From JAGHAJ01 sp964559865 [NCBI: uncultured Synergistota bacterium] (GTDB lineage Bacteria; Synergistota; JAGHAJ01): a stretch of 62,448 nucleotides of DNA. The position numbers were made by a program, and so were the translations under genes. Under the pieces are notes generated by a model. That model did not search any database, was not told where the DNA came from, and was given only the letters and a program-made list of their open reading frames with translations. Below, piece by piece: positions 11,130-20,512 of the stretch (positions are counted from its first letter, which is position 1; each line of letters opens with the position of its first letter). Location of the stretch: the NCBI GenBank assembly GCA_964559865.1, contig CAZLJD010000020.1:1-62448 (forward strand). Direction: 5' to 3'.

Positions 11130-11744
11130 TTACCATATTCGCCTTATCCTCATTATATCCTGTGGTTTCCTTTGAATATGCTGAAGTAAGGAGTGCAGAA
11201 TACTTGAAAAACTGATCCCACCTTGTATGTTTACCTTTATGGTTACGAATCTTTTCATATATACCTTTGCAGTTGATACTGAATCTCTGAGTAGGTTCTC
11301 TTTCTTTTTGCCCGATTTTGTTATCTTGTGGAATTTTGGATTCGCCTTCATCCAAGAGGACACATCTTTCACACTAACGTTATCTCTAAATTGGAGTATG
11401 TATGTAGCTTTTGTTTGTGTGTTTATACTCTTTTCCTCTTTGTCTACCATGTAAGCCTTTTTTACTCGGATACCATACGGAAGTTTCTCGTTTATTGCAG
11501 GGACTATCTTGTTTGGGTCTACCTTATCTGATACCTCTATATCTATTAGTTCACCTTTGCCTTCCACTCCGACAGGTAAGGGTGAACTAAATGTCATCTT
11601 TGGATGTGGACTGAAGCCTTCTGAAAACTTGAGTGGGAAATCTATTGCCCTAAGTGTACGCTCGAACATGCGAATGAGATCTTTATGCGATATAAAAGCA
11701 ACAAAACCAGTCTTATCGTATTCCATTCTTAGCTTTTTATCCAT
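11130..11744 (-). CDS. TIGR03936-family radical-SAM-linked protein (DUF2344)
   Basis: A 204-residue protein with the conserved opening RMEYDKTGFVAFISHKDLIRMFERTLRA, followed by SEGFSPHPKMTFSSPLPVG. This is the hallmark of the DUF2344 partner found next to (or fused with) TIGR03960 radical SAM proteins. The fold resembles part of a nucleic-acid modification module, but no biochemical role is established. Here it overlaps the radical SAM gene by 8 bases, so the pair is probably translated together. In many Firmicutes ribonuclease G follows; here pgi follows instead. Confidence 0.85.
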   Translation of the reverse strand: MDKKLRMEYDKTGFVAFISHKDLIRMFERTLRAIDFPLKFSEGFSPHPKMTFSSPLPVGVEGKGELIDIEVSDKVDPNKIVPAINEKLPYGIRVKKAYMVDKEEKSINTQTKATYILQFRDNVSVKDVSSWMKANPKFHKITKSGKKKENLLRDSVSTAKVYMKRFVTIKVNIQGGISFSSILHSLLQHIQRKPQDIMRIRRIW

Positions 11745-13605
11745 AGAATTGTCCCTTTAACTTCAGGTATGTTTTGAATGTGGGGCAAATGCCACAATCG
11801 GTACATTTTCCACCTCGGCAGTCTGGAGTAGTTATGCCTTTTTCTGCTTTCTGATCTTCTTCTATGAGGAAGTTCCTTTTGAGGCCGCTGTCTATGTGAT
11901 CCCATGGCAGTACTTCTGTATATGCCCGTCTTCTTGTGTAGAAAGAGGGCTCTAACTGTGTGAGTTTAAACGCTTTCATCCACTTCTGTATGTCAAACAT
12001 TTCCGTCCAACCGTCAAATTTTGCTCCGAGCTTCCATGCAGTATATATGAGTTTTGATACCTTTCGATCCCCTCGAGATATTACACCTTCCATCAGGGAG
12101 AGGTTTTCGTCTCTTCTACCTATTTTTATGTTTCTTTTTGCACGCAAGCTCTCAAATATGTGGATTTCCGTTTCCCGTATGTACTTAGTTGATGCCTGTT
12201 CTCTCCATTGGAATGGGGTGTGTGGTTTCGGTATGAATGGGGAAATTGTAAGGTTTATCTTTATTCTCCTTCTTGTTATCTCTTTGCCTACTGAGTCTAC
12301 CTTTTTTATCATCTCTATCATTGCTTCTATGTCTTCACTTTCTTCTGTAGGGAGTCCTATCATGAAGTAGAACTTTAATGTTCTCCATCCTTTCTCTAAT
12401 GCTGCTGTTATGCTTTCCCATATGTCTTTTTCTGTTATAGTCTTGTTTATAGCATTTCGCAGCCGTTGTGTTGCTGCCTCTGGTGCAAATGTGAACCCTG
12501 TCTTTTTTACGCTACTTATCATCTCTGCCAGTTTTACTGAAAAGGAATCCATCCTCAGAGATGGGAGAGAGATGGAAATATTTTTGTTTTCGTATTTTTT
12601 GAGCAATGTCTCTATCAGGGTAACAATGTTTGTGTAGTCTCCAGAGCTTAGGGATGTTAGAGAGACCTCTCCATAGCCTGAGTGCTTCAGAATTCCATCC
12701 ACAATAGAAATGATTGTATCTGTGCATCTTTCTCTTACCGGTCTGTATATGAAGCCTGCAGAACAAAATCTGCACCCTCTATTACATCCTCTAAATATTT
12801 CAACACTTCCTCTGTCGTGCACACTTTCTATCCACGGTATTGGAGTTATAATGGGGTAGGGAATTGTTTCTATCTCTTTTACTATGCTCTTTCTTATTGG
12901 CATCTTCGCTGTATCTTCTGTGGGTTCAACAGATCTTATGGTACCATCTTTGAAGTAGTGAACGGTGTAAAACTCAGGTACATACACTCCATCTAATTTT
13001 GCTACCTCTTTTAAAAGTGCTCTTCTGGTTGCAGCAGTTTTCTTCCAGTCTCTTAGTATCTCTATTATTTGAGGAGTAACATTTTCTCCATCTCCTATGA
13101 CGAAGAAATCGAAGAATTCCCATAGTGGTTCTGGGTTAAATGCATTTGGTCCACCCCCAACGACGAAGGGAGAGTTCCGCTTTCTATCCTTGCTTTTTAC
13201 TTCTATGCCTCCCAGTTCAAGCATGTTTAGTATATTTGTGTAACTCATTTCGTACTGAAGTGTGAATCCTGCTACATCAAACTGGTTAAGAGGTATATGA
13301 TTTTCAAGGCTCCTTAACACAATGTTGCTTTCTCTCATGTGTGCTTCCATATCTGTCCACGGTGCGAATACCCTTTCTGCGGAGGCGTATGGTATGGCAT
13401 TCACGATATTGTAAAGTATTTTGAAGCCCATGTAAGACATACCTATCTCATATACATCTGGAAAGGCCAGAGCTACCTTTACTTCCGTTTTATTAGGGTC
13501 CTTTATGGTTGCTCCTATCTCACTACCTATGTACCTACCAGGCTTTTGTACTGCTCTCAGAGTGCCACATAGCCATTCAAGATACTTTGTTTTGTCTGTA
13601 GACAT
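11737..13605 (-). CDS. TIGR03960-family B12-binding-type radical SAM protein
   Basis: A 622-residue radical SAM enzyme. The N-terminal Rossmann region (KVALAFPDVYEIGMSYMGFKILYNIVN) resembles a cobalamin-binding domain. The 4Fe-4S/SAM motif is C274-x3-C278-x2-C281 (FRGCNRGCRFC). A second cysteine cluster sits near the C-terminus (CRGGKCTDCGIC), suitable for another iron-sulfur centre. The substrate is unknown, but constant pairing with a DUF2344 protein and location beside division/shape genes or rng suggests RNA or protein modification. TAGGAGTG precedes the ATG; the 5' end overlaps rodA by 29 bases. Confidence 0.88.
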   Translation of the reverse strand: MSTDKTKYLEWLCGTLRAVQKPGRYIGSEIGATIKDPNKTEVKVALAFPDVYEIGMSYMGFKILYNIVNAIPYASAERVFAPWTDMEAHMRESNIVLRSLENHIPLNQFDVAGFTLQYEMSYTNILNMLELGGIEVKSKDRKRNSPFVVGGGPNAFNPEPLWEFFDFFVIGDGENVTPQIIEILRDWKKTAATRRALLKEVAKLDGVYVPEFYTVHYFKDGTIRSVEPTEDTAKMPIRKSIVKEIETIPYPIITPIPWIESVHDRGSVEIFRGCNRGCRFCSAGFIYRPVRERCTDTIISIVDGILKHSGYGEVSLTSLSSGDYTNIVTLIETLLKKYENKNISISLPSLRMDSFSVKLAEMISSVKKTGFTFAPEAATQRLRNAINKTITEKDIWESITAALEKGWRTLKFYFMIGLPTEESEDIEAMIEMIKKVDSVGKEITRRRIKINLTISPFIPKPHTPFQWREQASTKYIRETEIHIFESLRAKRNIKIGRRDENLSLMEGVISRGDRKVSKLIYTAWKLGAKFDGWTEMFDIQKWMKAFKLTQLEPSFYTRRRAYTEVLPWDHIDSGLKRNFLIEEDQKAEKGITTPDCRGGKCTDCGICPTFKTYLKLKGQFYG

Positions 13606-14668
13606 TCAGTATCACTCCTATTGCAGCCATGTTGGATAGAATAGAGCTACCGCCATAGCTGATGAATGGTAATGGTACGCCCGTTATTGGCATTATACCT
13701 ATGCTCATGCCTATGTTTATTAGGACCTGTGAAAATAGCATGACCATAAACCCTACTACAAGGTATTTCCCAAATAGATCCAGTGTATAAGTAGCTATGG
13801 TTGCCATCCTGAAGAATAGTAATGTATAGAGGATCACCAGTATCATGGAACCAACGAAACCGAGTTCTTCTGCTAATACGCAAAATATGAAATCTGTATG
13901 TCCCATTGGAAGAAATCGAAGTTCATGCTGTGTCCCTCTGAAAAGGCCCTTCCCCAAAAGCCTACCTGAGCCTACCGATATCTTTGCTTGAATGAGGTTG
14001 TAGCTTGCACCCAGTGGATCTGACTGATATAGGAACGATAGGATACGCTTCTTCTGATAGTCGGCAAGCTTATGCCACACAAACGGTGAAAGTATAGTTA
14101 CAGACAAAAATCCATATACAAAATACCTTATGGGAATACCTGATACGAATAATATACCTGTACTTATGAAGGCTATGAGCATGGCTGTGCCGAGGTCTGG
14201 TTGTTTCACAACCAGTAGGAACGGTATGCCTACAATAATGGAAGATAGAGCTACTACCTTTATTGCTTTCATCTTTTTGCCATGTTTGCTCAAAAAGTGG
14301 GACAGGAATATCACTATAAAAACCTTCAAGAATTCAGATGGTTGAACTGAGAAAGGGCCTAAATTCAACCATCTTCTTGCTCCTAAAGAGGTATGCCCTC
14401 TCACCATTACTACGAGTAACAGAGCTACAGAGAGTATGTACAATAGAAAAGAAATCTTCCCCCAGATATGGTAGTCTATCGAACTGATTATGAACATGCC
14501 TCCTGTTGCAATCAGTACCCATATTACCTGTTTTGGAAAGTATAGCTGTCTTCCGCTTATGTTACCCTTGTAAAGGGTAGCACTGTAAAGGGTAATTAGT
14601 CCAAGTGCTATAAGCAAAGATAGAGTTATCAGGAGGTAAGGATCAAGGCCTTTAGTCCAGTTTTTCAA
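13577..14668 (-). CDS. rodA: Rod-shape peptidoglycan polymerase RodA (SEDS family)
   Basis: RodA is the SEDS glycosyltransferase that polymerises lipid II during cell elongation together with PBP2. The 363-residue protein is polytopic with about ten membrane segments and carries SEDS motifs LGARRWLNLGPFSVQPSEFLK, VKQPDLGTA, GASYNLIQAKISVGSG and ITGVPLPFISYGGSS. Start is TTG at 14668, shortly after GGGGGG. It lies behind minE and completes the mre-PBP2-min-rodA elongation/division set, so RodA and its PBP2 partner are encoded in the same transcript. Confidence 0.95.
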   Translation of the reverse strand: MKNWTKGLDPYLLITLSLLIALGLITLYSATLYKGNISGRQLYFPKQVIWVLIATGGMFIISSIDYHIWGKISFLLYILSVALLLVVMVRGHTSLGARRWLNLGPFSVQPSEFLKVFIVIFLSHFLSKHGKKMKAIKVVALSSIIVGIPFLLVVKQPDLGTAMLIAFISTGILFVSGIPIRYFVYGFLSVTILSPFVWHKLADYQKKRILSFLYQSDPLGASYNLIQAKISVGSGRLLGKGLFRGTQHELRFLPMGHTDFIFCVLAEELGFVGSMILVILYTLLFFRMATIATYTLDLFGKYLVVGFMVMLFSQVLINIGMSIGIMPITGVPLPFISYGGSSILSNMAAIGVILNVYRQNKVS

Positions 14669-14669
14669 T

Positions 14670-14942
14670 TCAATTTTCGGCCCCCCGCTTCACTTTTACT
14701 ATAGGGATACTTGTTACTAGTGCTACTGTACTACCCTCTCTTTCAAGTGTTATATCTATGTTTTCTTCCTTTATTACGAGGCGTTTGGAGATTACACTTA
14801 TAATTTCTGAACGGATTTCTTCCAGTATTTTGGGAGAAATGTCTGTTCTATCGTAGACGAGAGCAACTCTCAGCCTGTCTTTAGCTATCTCTTTACTACT
14901 TTTGCCTCCAATTCCAAGCATGTTTCTTAGTTTTTTGAACAT
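14670..14942 (-). CDS. minE: Cell division topological specificity factor MinE
   Basis: MinE stimulates MinD ATPase and drives Min oscillation so the division inhibitor is kept from mid-cell. The 90-residue product begins with a short amphipathic membrane-targeting stretch (MFKKLRNMLG), followed by the anti-MinCD helix/strand region (AKDRLRVALVYDR) and the dimerisation domain (LEEIRSEIISVISKRLVI). It lies 16 bases behind minD. Presence of MinE implies an oscillating Min system rather than a DivIVA-anchored one. Confidence 0.93.
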   Translation of the reverse strand: MFKKLRNMLGIGGKSSKEIAKDRLRVALVYDRTDISPKILEEIRSEIISVISKRLVIKEENIDITLEREGSTVALVTSIPIVKVKRGAEN

Positions 14943-14958
14943 CTTAACGAGGCCCCCT

Positions 14959-15759
14959 TTACCTTCCCCACATGTCCTTTAACCAGCCAAATAAACCTTT
15001 CTTTCTGCGTTCTTCAAGTTTAAGCCAAGGTACATTCTCACCTAGTATCCTTCTTGCTATATTTGTAAATGCTTTTCCTGCCAATGAGTTATTATCCATA
15101 ACTATGGGTTCACCTTTGTTTGTGGATATTATTATCTCTGGGTCTTCCGGGACTATACCAATGAGCTTTATGGAGAGGATGTCTATCACATCTCTCACAT
15201 CGAGCATGTTACCTTCAGCAACCATTTCTGGCCTTATCCTGTTTATTATAAGAGAATGTTCTTTTTTACCCATAGAGTCAAGCAAACCTATTATTCTGTC
15301 TGCATCCCTAACTGCGGATACCTCGGGTGTAGTAACTACGAGTGCTATATCTGCTCCTGCAGCTGCATTTCTGAACCCTGCTTCTATTCCAGCGGGACTG
15401 TCTATGAGGACAAAGTCGAAAATCTTTTTCAAGTCTGCAACCACGGCTGACATTTGGTCTGATGTCACAGCATCTTTAGTTCGTGCCTGTGCGGCTGGTA
15501 AGAGGTAGAGGTTTTCTGCCCGTTTATGCCTTATAAGTGCTTGTTTTACATTGCAGGTTCCCTCTACTACATCTACAAGGTTATAGACTACCCGATTTTC
15601 GAGCCCCAGTACCACATCGAGGTTTCTTAGACCTATGTCAGCATCGACAACAGCCACTTTTTTGTTTCTCATGGATAAGGCAATTCCAACATTTGCAGTG
15701 GTTGTTGTCTTTCCTACGCCTCCTTTTCCCGATGTTATCACTATGGCTATACCACCCAT
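14959..15759 (-). CDS. minD: Septum site-determining ATPase MinD
   Basis: MinD is the membrane-associated ATPase that recruits MinC. The 266-residue protein has the deviant Walker A loop SGKGGVGKTTT (residues 10-20, signature Lys12), Walker B-type VLIDSPAGIE, and a C-terminal amphipathic helix (KKGLFGWLKDMWG) that serves as the membrane-targeting sequence. AGGAGGG lies 7 bases before its ATG. Order minC-minD-minE is conserved. Confidence 0.96.
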   Translation of the reverse strand: MGGIAIVITSGKGGVGKTTTTANVGIALSMRNKKVAVVDADIGLRNLDVVLGLENRVVYNLVDVVEGTCNVKQALIRHKRAENLYLLPAAQARTKDAVTSDQMSAVVADLKKIFDFVLIDSPAGIEAGFRNAAAGADIALVVTTPEVSAVRDADRIIGLLDSMGKKEHSLIINRIRPEMVAEGNMLDVRDVIDILSIKLIGIVPEDPEIIISTNKGEPIVMDNNSLAGKAFTNIARRILGENVPWLKLEERRKKGLFGWLKDMWGR

Positions 15760-15783
15760 GAATTATCCCTCCTGACATCTTCT

Positions 15784-16431
15784 TTATAAGTATCTGAGTA
15801 CCATGTTTTCATCTTCAATAAAAATTATAGCAGGTTTCTCCTGTAATTTTTCCTTTTCTTTTGAGAAATCTGACCAGTACTTCCCAATTGTAACATATTG
15901 TGGAAAAAGCCTTATTGCTACGATAAATGCCACCTCTCCCCTTATCCCAGCACGAGCTATACCTCTAAGTGAACCAAGTACAACTATGCTACCCGATGCC
16001 GAGACCTCTCCATCAGGATTTACATCACCTATTATAAGTATATTGCTGTCTGATTCTATCTTTTGTCCCGATCTTATAGTGCCTTCTATTCTTTTCCATG
16101 TTTCGTATCTACTGTTGGATTTATTCTGCAACCCCTCGGCACTTCTGCTTACGGAGAAGCCGTATTTTTTCAGGAGTGTGTGCGTTTTCTCATCAAGAGA
16201 AACAAACCCCTTCAGCCCTACGGGTAAGGTGTCAAGCAATTCAAAGAGGATTGTAATCTCTTTCCTACTTATTTCTCTGTTTCCTATGTCTAATATTATA
16301 TCGGAGTTGGCAAAAAACTCGTTGTTGAGTTTCTTTTCTAACATGGATATGGCTATGTTCCATGGGATATCTTCAGGTATTCCTGTAACTATGCCGCTCT
16401 TTATGCCCTTTATTTTTACTTCTCTTTCCAT
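15784..16431 (-). CDS. minC: Septum formation inhibitor MinC
   Basis: MinC blocks FtsZ polymerisation away from mid-cell. The 215-residue protein has an N-terminal FtsZ-binding domain (about residues 1-105) and a C-terminal right-handed beta-helix that binds MinD, visible as SNILIIGDVNPDGEVSASG and VVLGSLRGIARAG. The 5' end overlaps the PBP2 gene by 16 bases. The beta-helix is distantly like the one in the FapA protein at 34.2 kb. Confidence 0.92.
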   Translation of the reverse strand: MEREVKIKGIKSGIVTGIPEDIPWNIAISMLEKKLNNEFFANSDIILDIGNREISRKEITILFELLDTLPVGLKGFVSLDEKTHTLLKKYGFSVSRSAEGLQNKSNSRYETWKRIEGTIRSGQKIESDSNILIIGDVNPDGEVSASGSIVVLGSLRGIARAGIRGEVAFIVAIRLFPQYVTIGKYWSDFSKEKEKLQEKPAIIFIEDENMVLRYL

Positions 16432-18179
16432 CTTTTCATATCCTCCTCAATTATCTTTTTGGATATGGTAGCAGCAATTTCCCCCCCATGTCCTCCATGC
16501 TCTACCAGTGTAACAACCACTATTTTGGGATTTTTGACAGGTGCGAATGCTACAAACCACGCATGATCCTTTCCATGTGGATTTTGTGCTGTCCCAGTCT
16601 TTGCTGCAACATTTACCCCTTCTATTTTGCATCTCTGTCCAGTGCCCTTCTCTACAACACCTTGCATAGCCCTTTTTACGAACTCTATCTCTTGACGTGT
16701 AAATGGAAGTTTTCTTATAACTTTTCTTTTTATTCTTAGCACACTTTTGTTTGGCTCCTTTATGTATTTTACTATATGTGGTTGTAAAAGATAACCGTCA
16801 TTTGCAACTGCAGATATGAAGACTGCCATTTGAATGGGGGTCACAAGCAAAAATCCTTGTCCTATAGATAGATTTACTGTGTCTCCTGGAAACCATATTT
16901 GGTGAAATACTTTCTTCTTCCACGACGGGGTAGGGAGTATGCCTTTGTGTTCTCCGGGTAAGTCTATACCTGTCTTACTACCAAAACCACATAGTTTTGC
17001 GTATTTGTCAATGGTCTTCACGCCTATTTTGTAGCCCGCATTATAGAAGTATACATCACAGGAGTGAATGATTGCGTTTTTTAGATCTATCCAACCATGT
17101 CCTCCCAGTTTCCAGTCTTTCCATACGTACTTTCCGATATTGAATGTCCCGCTACAAAATATCTTTTTTGATGGGGGTATCACCTTTGTATGTAATACTA
17201 TGAGTGCCATTAATATCTTGAATGTGGAACCCGGAGGGTACACGCTTTGAATTGCTCTGTTGTCGAAAGGATGGCTTAGTTGTGTTGTTAACCTCTTCCA
17301 CTCCTTGGCACTGAACCCCCATACAAACATATTGGGATCAAAGGATGGTTTTGAAACCATTGCCATTATTGAACCGTTATTTGGATCCATTGCTATAACA
17401 ACCCCACTGTAATCCCCAAGTGCTTCATAGGCAGTCTTTTGTAGGTTAGTATCTATGGAAGTGATGAGGCTGTCACCTCTTATTGGGGGTATCTCCTTTA
17501 TTACTTTTATGAGGTTTCCCTTTGCATCTACTTCTATCTCCTTCTTACCTACTTTTCCACGCAGATATGATTCATAAACCCTCTCAATACCTGCCTGGCC
17601 TATCCAATCGTTCCCTTTGTACCCTTTCTCTCCTAACCTTCTAAGTTGTTTTTGCGTTATTCTACCTACATATCCAACCTCATGGGCAAACAGCTTTCCC
17701 AAAGGGTAAAACCTCTTTGGTATAACAGTAACATACACATCAGTGTTACTTCCCAGGAAGGCTTTGATCCTTGCTACCTGTGATATGTTTAGGTTCTCTT
17801 TAATGATAACCCTTTTTCTCCCATACCTTATTCCTCGCTTGAACCTCTTTAAGAGTCTCTGTTTATCAAGTTCTAAGAGTGCAGATATATACCCTATTTT
17901 TTCTGTTATCTCTTTTATTTTTCTTTGGTTTTCCACATCTGCGATAAGTGCGAAGACCGGCCTATTGAATGCCAAGACCCTTCCACTTGAGTCATATATG
18001 TTCCCCCTTATGGGTTTTATGTCCACGATTCTTATCATATTGTTTTTTGCAAGCTCTGTGTAGTAGTCTCCTCTTATTATTTGAAGATACCACAGTCTTG
18101 CGGCGATGACTATCATTGCAATCCCTATCAATACCATTAGGGCAAAAAATCTCCTTTCAAACTTTTCTATATTCCACAT
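16416..18179 (-). CDS. mrdA: Penicillin-binding protein 2 (elongation transpeptidase)
   Basis: PBP2 is the monofunctional transpeptidase of the elongasome, partner of RodA. The 587-residue protein has one N-terminal membrane anchor (about residues 12-32), a dimerisation/pedestal domain, and a transpeptidase domain with SxxK as PPGSTFK, the second motif as HSCD (Ser-x-Asp, as in class B PBP2 rather than the more common SxN) and KTGTA near the C-terminus. It lies between mreD and minC in the minus-strand cluster. Confidence 0.95.
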   Translation of the reverse strand: MWNIEKFERRFFALMVLIGIAMIVIAARLWYLQIIRGDYYTELAKNNMIRIVDIKPIRGNIYDSSGRVLAFNRPVFALIADVENQRKIKEITEKIGYISALLELDKQRLLKRFKRGIRYGRKRVIIKENLNISQVARIKAFLGSNTDVYVTVIPKRFYPLGKLFAHEVGYVGRITQKQLRRLGEKGYKGNDWIGQAGIERVYESYLRGKVGKKEIEVDAKGNLIKVIKEIPPIRGDSLITSIDTNLQKTAYEALGDYSGVVIAMDPNNGSIMAMVSKPSFDPNMFVWGFSAKEWKRLTTQLSHPFDNRAIQSVYPPGSTFKILMALIVLHTKVIPPSKKIFCSGTFNIGKYVWKDWKLGGHGWIDLKNAIIHSCDVYFYNAGYKIGVKTIDKYAKLCGFGSKTGIDLPGEHKGILPTPSWKKKVFHQIWFPGDTVNLSIGQGFLLVTPIQMAVFISAVANDGYLLQPHIVKYIKEPNKSVLRIKRKVIRKLPFTRQEIEFVKRAMQGVVEKGTGQRCKIEGVNVAAKTGTAQNPHGKDHAWFVAFAPVKNPKIVVVTLVEHGGHGGEIAATISKKIIEEDMKRWKEK

Positions 18180-18180
18180 T

Positions 18181-18657
18181 TCACTCTATTTCCTGCTCCT
18201 TTTTGTGTATGATGAGAGCCACAAATAGAAGTGCTATTAGGTTGAAGAATGCTTCTTTAGTGATATTCAACATGTTTGTTTTGTAGCCGAGAGTCGCTGT
18301 CATGATGGATATAGTTATGGATTCTTTCATCAGGACTGCTATTAAAGAGAGTTTTACGAGTTGTGGTAGTGAGGGTTCACTGAGTTGGTTCTTGATGTGT
18401 GTTATCGTGAAGGTTGTCATTGAATATACTAACGAATTTAGTCCTATCAGAGTTCCATAAGCAGCATCTGCAAATGTCCCTGTTAAGAATCCTACAAGTG
18501 CCATGTGGTTTCTGCTTTGTGAGGTTAAAGATAAGTAAAATAACATGGTAAACACTATATCTATGCCGAGTTTCTTTAGACTTATGTAGTATATCCAGCT
18601 TGATTGCAAGGATATAGCAAGCCATAACATTGTGCTCCAGATGATTACTCTAACCAT
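18181..18657 (-). CDS. mreD: Rod shape-determining protein MreD
   Basis: A 158-residue membrane protein with about five hydrophobic segments. It matches MreD in length, position directly behind mreC (8-base overlap) and the segment ALVGFLTGTFADAAYGTLIGLNSLVYSM, which fits the conserved GxxxGxxxD-type core of the family. MreD helps link cytoplasmic MreB to the periplasmic elongation machinery. Sequence conservation in this family is low, so gene context carries much of the weight. Confidence 0.9.
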   Translation of the reverse strand: MVRVIIWSTMLWLAISLQSSWIYYISLKKLGIDIVFTMLFYLSLTSQSRNHMALVGFLTGTFADAAYGTLIGLNSLVYSMTTFTITHIKNQLSEPSLPQLVKLSLIAVLMKESITISIMTATLGYKTNMLNITKEAFFNLIALLFVALIIHKKEQEIE

Positions 18658-19465
18658 GACTCTCTTCTCTCAGTATAACGAATACCTCCTCCAGTCTGCT
18701 GAGATCCACATAAGGCAAGACTACTGCAGTAATGTATAAAGGTTTTCTCTCTACCTTTACAACTTTTCCAATGGCTATGCCTTTTGGGAATGTTCCACCA
18801 AAGCCTACTGTTATTACTCTATCTCCTACTTTTACATCAGCACTCAAAGGTAGATAGTTTAGATAGCAAAATCCTCCTCCACTTCCTGAAAGTATGCCTG
18901 TATTTCTGGATCTTTCTATCATAGCACCTATAGAGAAACTTCTGTCTGTGAGCAGGATTACTTTACTCCTGTTGTAGTAAACTTGCTTTATCCTTCCCAC
19001 TAACCCTTTGTATGTAACTACTGCCATGCCTTTTTTTATGTGATTTCTAATGCCTTTGTCTATAAAGATAGACCTGAAGTAGTATACTGGAGACCATTCT
19101 GTAACAGATGCTATCATAACCTTGTAGGGCATCTTTCTCTTAAGGTCCAAAAGTTTTCTCAGTCTGTTATTTTCAATTTTCTCTTCTGTCAGTTTAGATA
19201 TCTTGTAGTTTAGGAGTTCTATTTCTTTTCTTAACTTCTCGTTCTCCTCTGCTGCCCTCCTTAAGGTGTTTATGTACTGAATGGTGTTGAATATCTCTTT
19301 TCCTGCACTTGAGAATATAGAACGTGGTGGATGAAATATCATATATGATACCCTCTGAACAGTGTCTGTAAATTCTGTTCCTTTTATGGAAAGAGACATA
19401 AGAGTAAAAGAAAAGAATATGAGTATTGAAACTACTATTACACCACTTAGAGGTTTGTTTGACAT
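18650..19465 (-). CDS. mreC: Rod shape-determining protein MreC
   Basis: A 271-residue protein with a single N-terminal membrane segment (about residues 8-26), a coiled coil (about residues 60-95) and a periplasmic beta-barrel region containing KKGMAVVTYKGLVGRIKQVY, LLTDRSFSIGAMIERSRNTGILSGSG and VGDRVITVGFGGTFPKGIAIGKV. MreC scaffolds PBP2, RodA and MreB. It starts 15 bases after mreB. Confidence 0.94.
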   Translation of the reverse strand: MSNKPLSGVIVVSILIFFSFTLMSLSIKGTEFTDTVQRVSYMIFHPPRSIFSSAGKEIFNTIQYINTLRRAAEENEKLRKEIELLNYKISKLTEEKIENNRLRKLLDLKRKMPYKVMIASVTEWSPVYYFRSIFIDKGIRNHIKKGMAVVTYKGLVGRIKQVYYNRSKVILLTDRSFSIGAMIERSRNTGILSGSGGGFCYLNYLPLSADVKVGDRVITVGFGGTFPKGIAIGKVVKVERKPLYITAVVLPYVDLSRLEEVFVILREESHG

Positions 19466-19480
19466 CGTTTACCTCAGATC

Positions 19481-20512
19481 CTACTTAACGGGGGAACTCA
19501 GAACTCTTTTTAGTTTTTGTAGTTCTTCAAGTACCATTCCTATACCTTTTATTACGCAGAACTGAGACTCATCTGCTACATAGGTTGGTACACCTACTTC
19601 TCTCGTTATTAATGTATCCAAATTGGGAAGGAGTGCCCCTCCGCCTGTTAAAGTGATACCCCTGTCTATGATATCAGATGTGAGTTCTGGAGGTACCCTC
19701 TCCAGTGTGGACTTTATGGCATCTATAATCCTGTTTATTGGTCCTGAAAGTGGTTCATATAATTCCGCAGATGTTACATTTATAACTCTCGGTAGGCCTG
19801 TGACCATATCCCTACCTCTGACATCCATGTTTTTCTCTGTGTTTCCTTCCAGTGCATCTCCAATGCTTATCTTTATTAGTTCTGACATCTGCTCGCCTAT
19901 AGCTAACTTATATTTGTTCTTCATGTATTGGAGTATGGCATTGTTCATTTCATCTCCAGCTACTTTTATGGAGTTTCCAACTACTATTCCACCAAGGGAT
20001 ATTACAGCTATCTCTGTGGTTCCACCGCCTATGTCAACTACCATATTACCTGCTGGCTCGTATATGGGTAAACCAGCTCCTATTGCTGCGGCAATGGGCT
20101 CTTCTATAAGGTACGACTCTCTTGCTCCTGCTTCAAGTGTTACATCCATTACTGACTTCTTTTCTACCTCTGTAACGCCAGATGGAACGCATATAATAAT
20201 ACGTGGATGAACGAACGACTTTCTGTGATGCACCCTTGCTATGAAGTATCTTATCATTTTCTCTGTGATCTCGAAGTCTGAGATTACTCCATCCATCATT
20301 GGCCTTACTGTGATTATGTCTTTGGGTGTTTTTCCAAGCATCTTTTTCGCTTCGCTTCCTACAGCGAGGACTTTTTTGTCTTCAGCGCTGAGTGCTACCA
20401 CAGAAGGTTCGGATATAACTATACCTCTACCCTTCACATATACTTGTATAGTAGCGGTACCCAAATCTATCCCAACACTTTGGGAAAATAGGCCTCCTAT
20501 TATTCTCATCAT
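19481..20512 (-). CDS. mreB: Actin-like cytoskeletal protein MreB
   Basis: MreB filaments guide lateral wall synthesis. The 343-residue protein has the actin-fold nucleotide motifs: phosphate-1 GIDLGTATIQVYVKGRGIVISEPSVVA, phosphate-2 VVDIGGGTTEIAVISLGGIV and an adenosine motif ITLTGGGALLPNLDTLI. The phosphate-1 loop reads GTAT-IQVYV where most MreBs have GTANTLVYV, a mild departure. The start overlaps the preceding MBL gene by 4 bases; two adjacent ATG codons (20512, 20509) are possible starts. Confidence 0.96.
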   Translation of the reverse strand: MMRIIGGLFSQSVGIDLGTATIQVYVKGRGIVISEPSVVALSAEDKKVLAVGSEAKKMLGKTPKDIITVRPMMDGVISDFEITEKMIRYFIARVHHRKSFVHPRIIICVPSGVTEVEKKSVMDVTLEAGARESYLIEEPIAAAIGAGLPIYEPAGNMVVDIGGGTTEIAVISLGGIVVGNSIKVAGDEMNNAILQYMKNKYKLAIGEQMSELIKISIGDALEGNTEKNMDVRGRDMVTGLPRVINVTSAELYEPLSGPINRIIDAIKSTLERVPPELTSDIIDRGITLTGGGALLPNLDTLITREVGVPTYVADESQFCVIKGIGMVLEELQKLKRVLSSPVK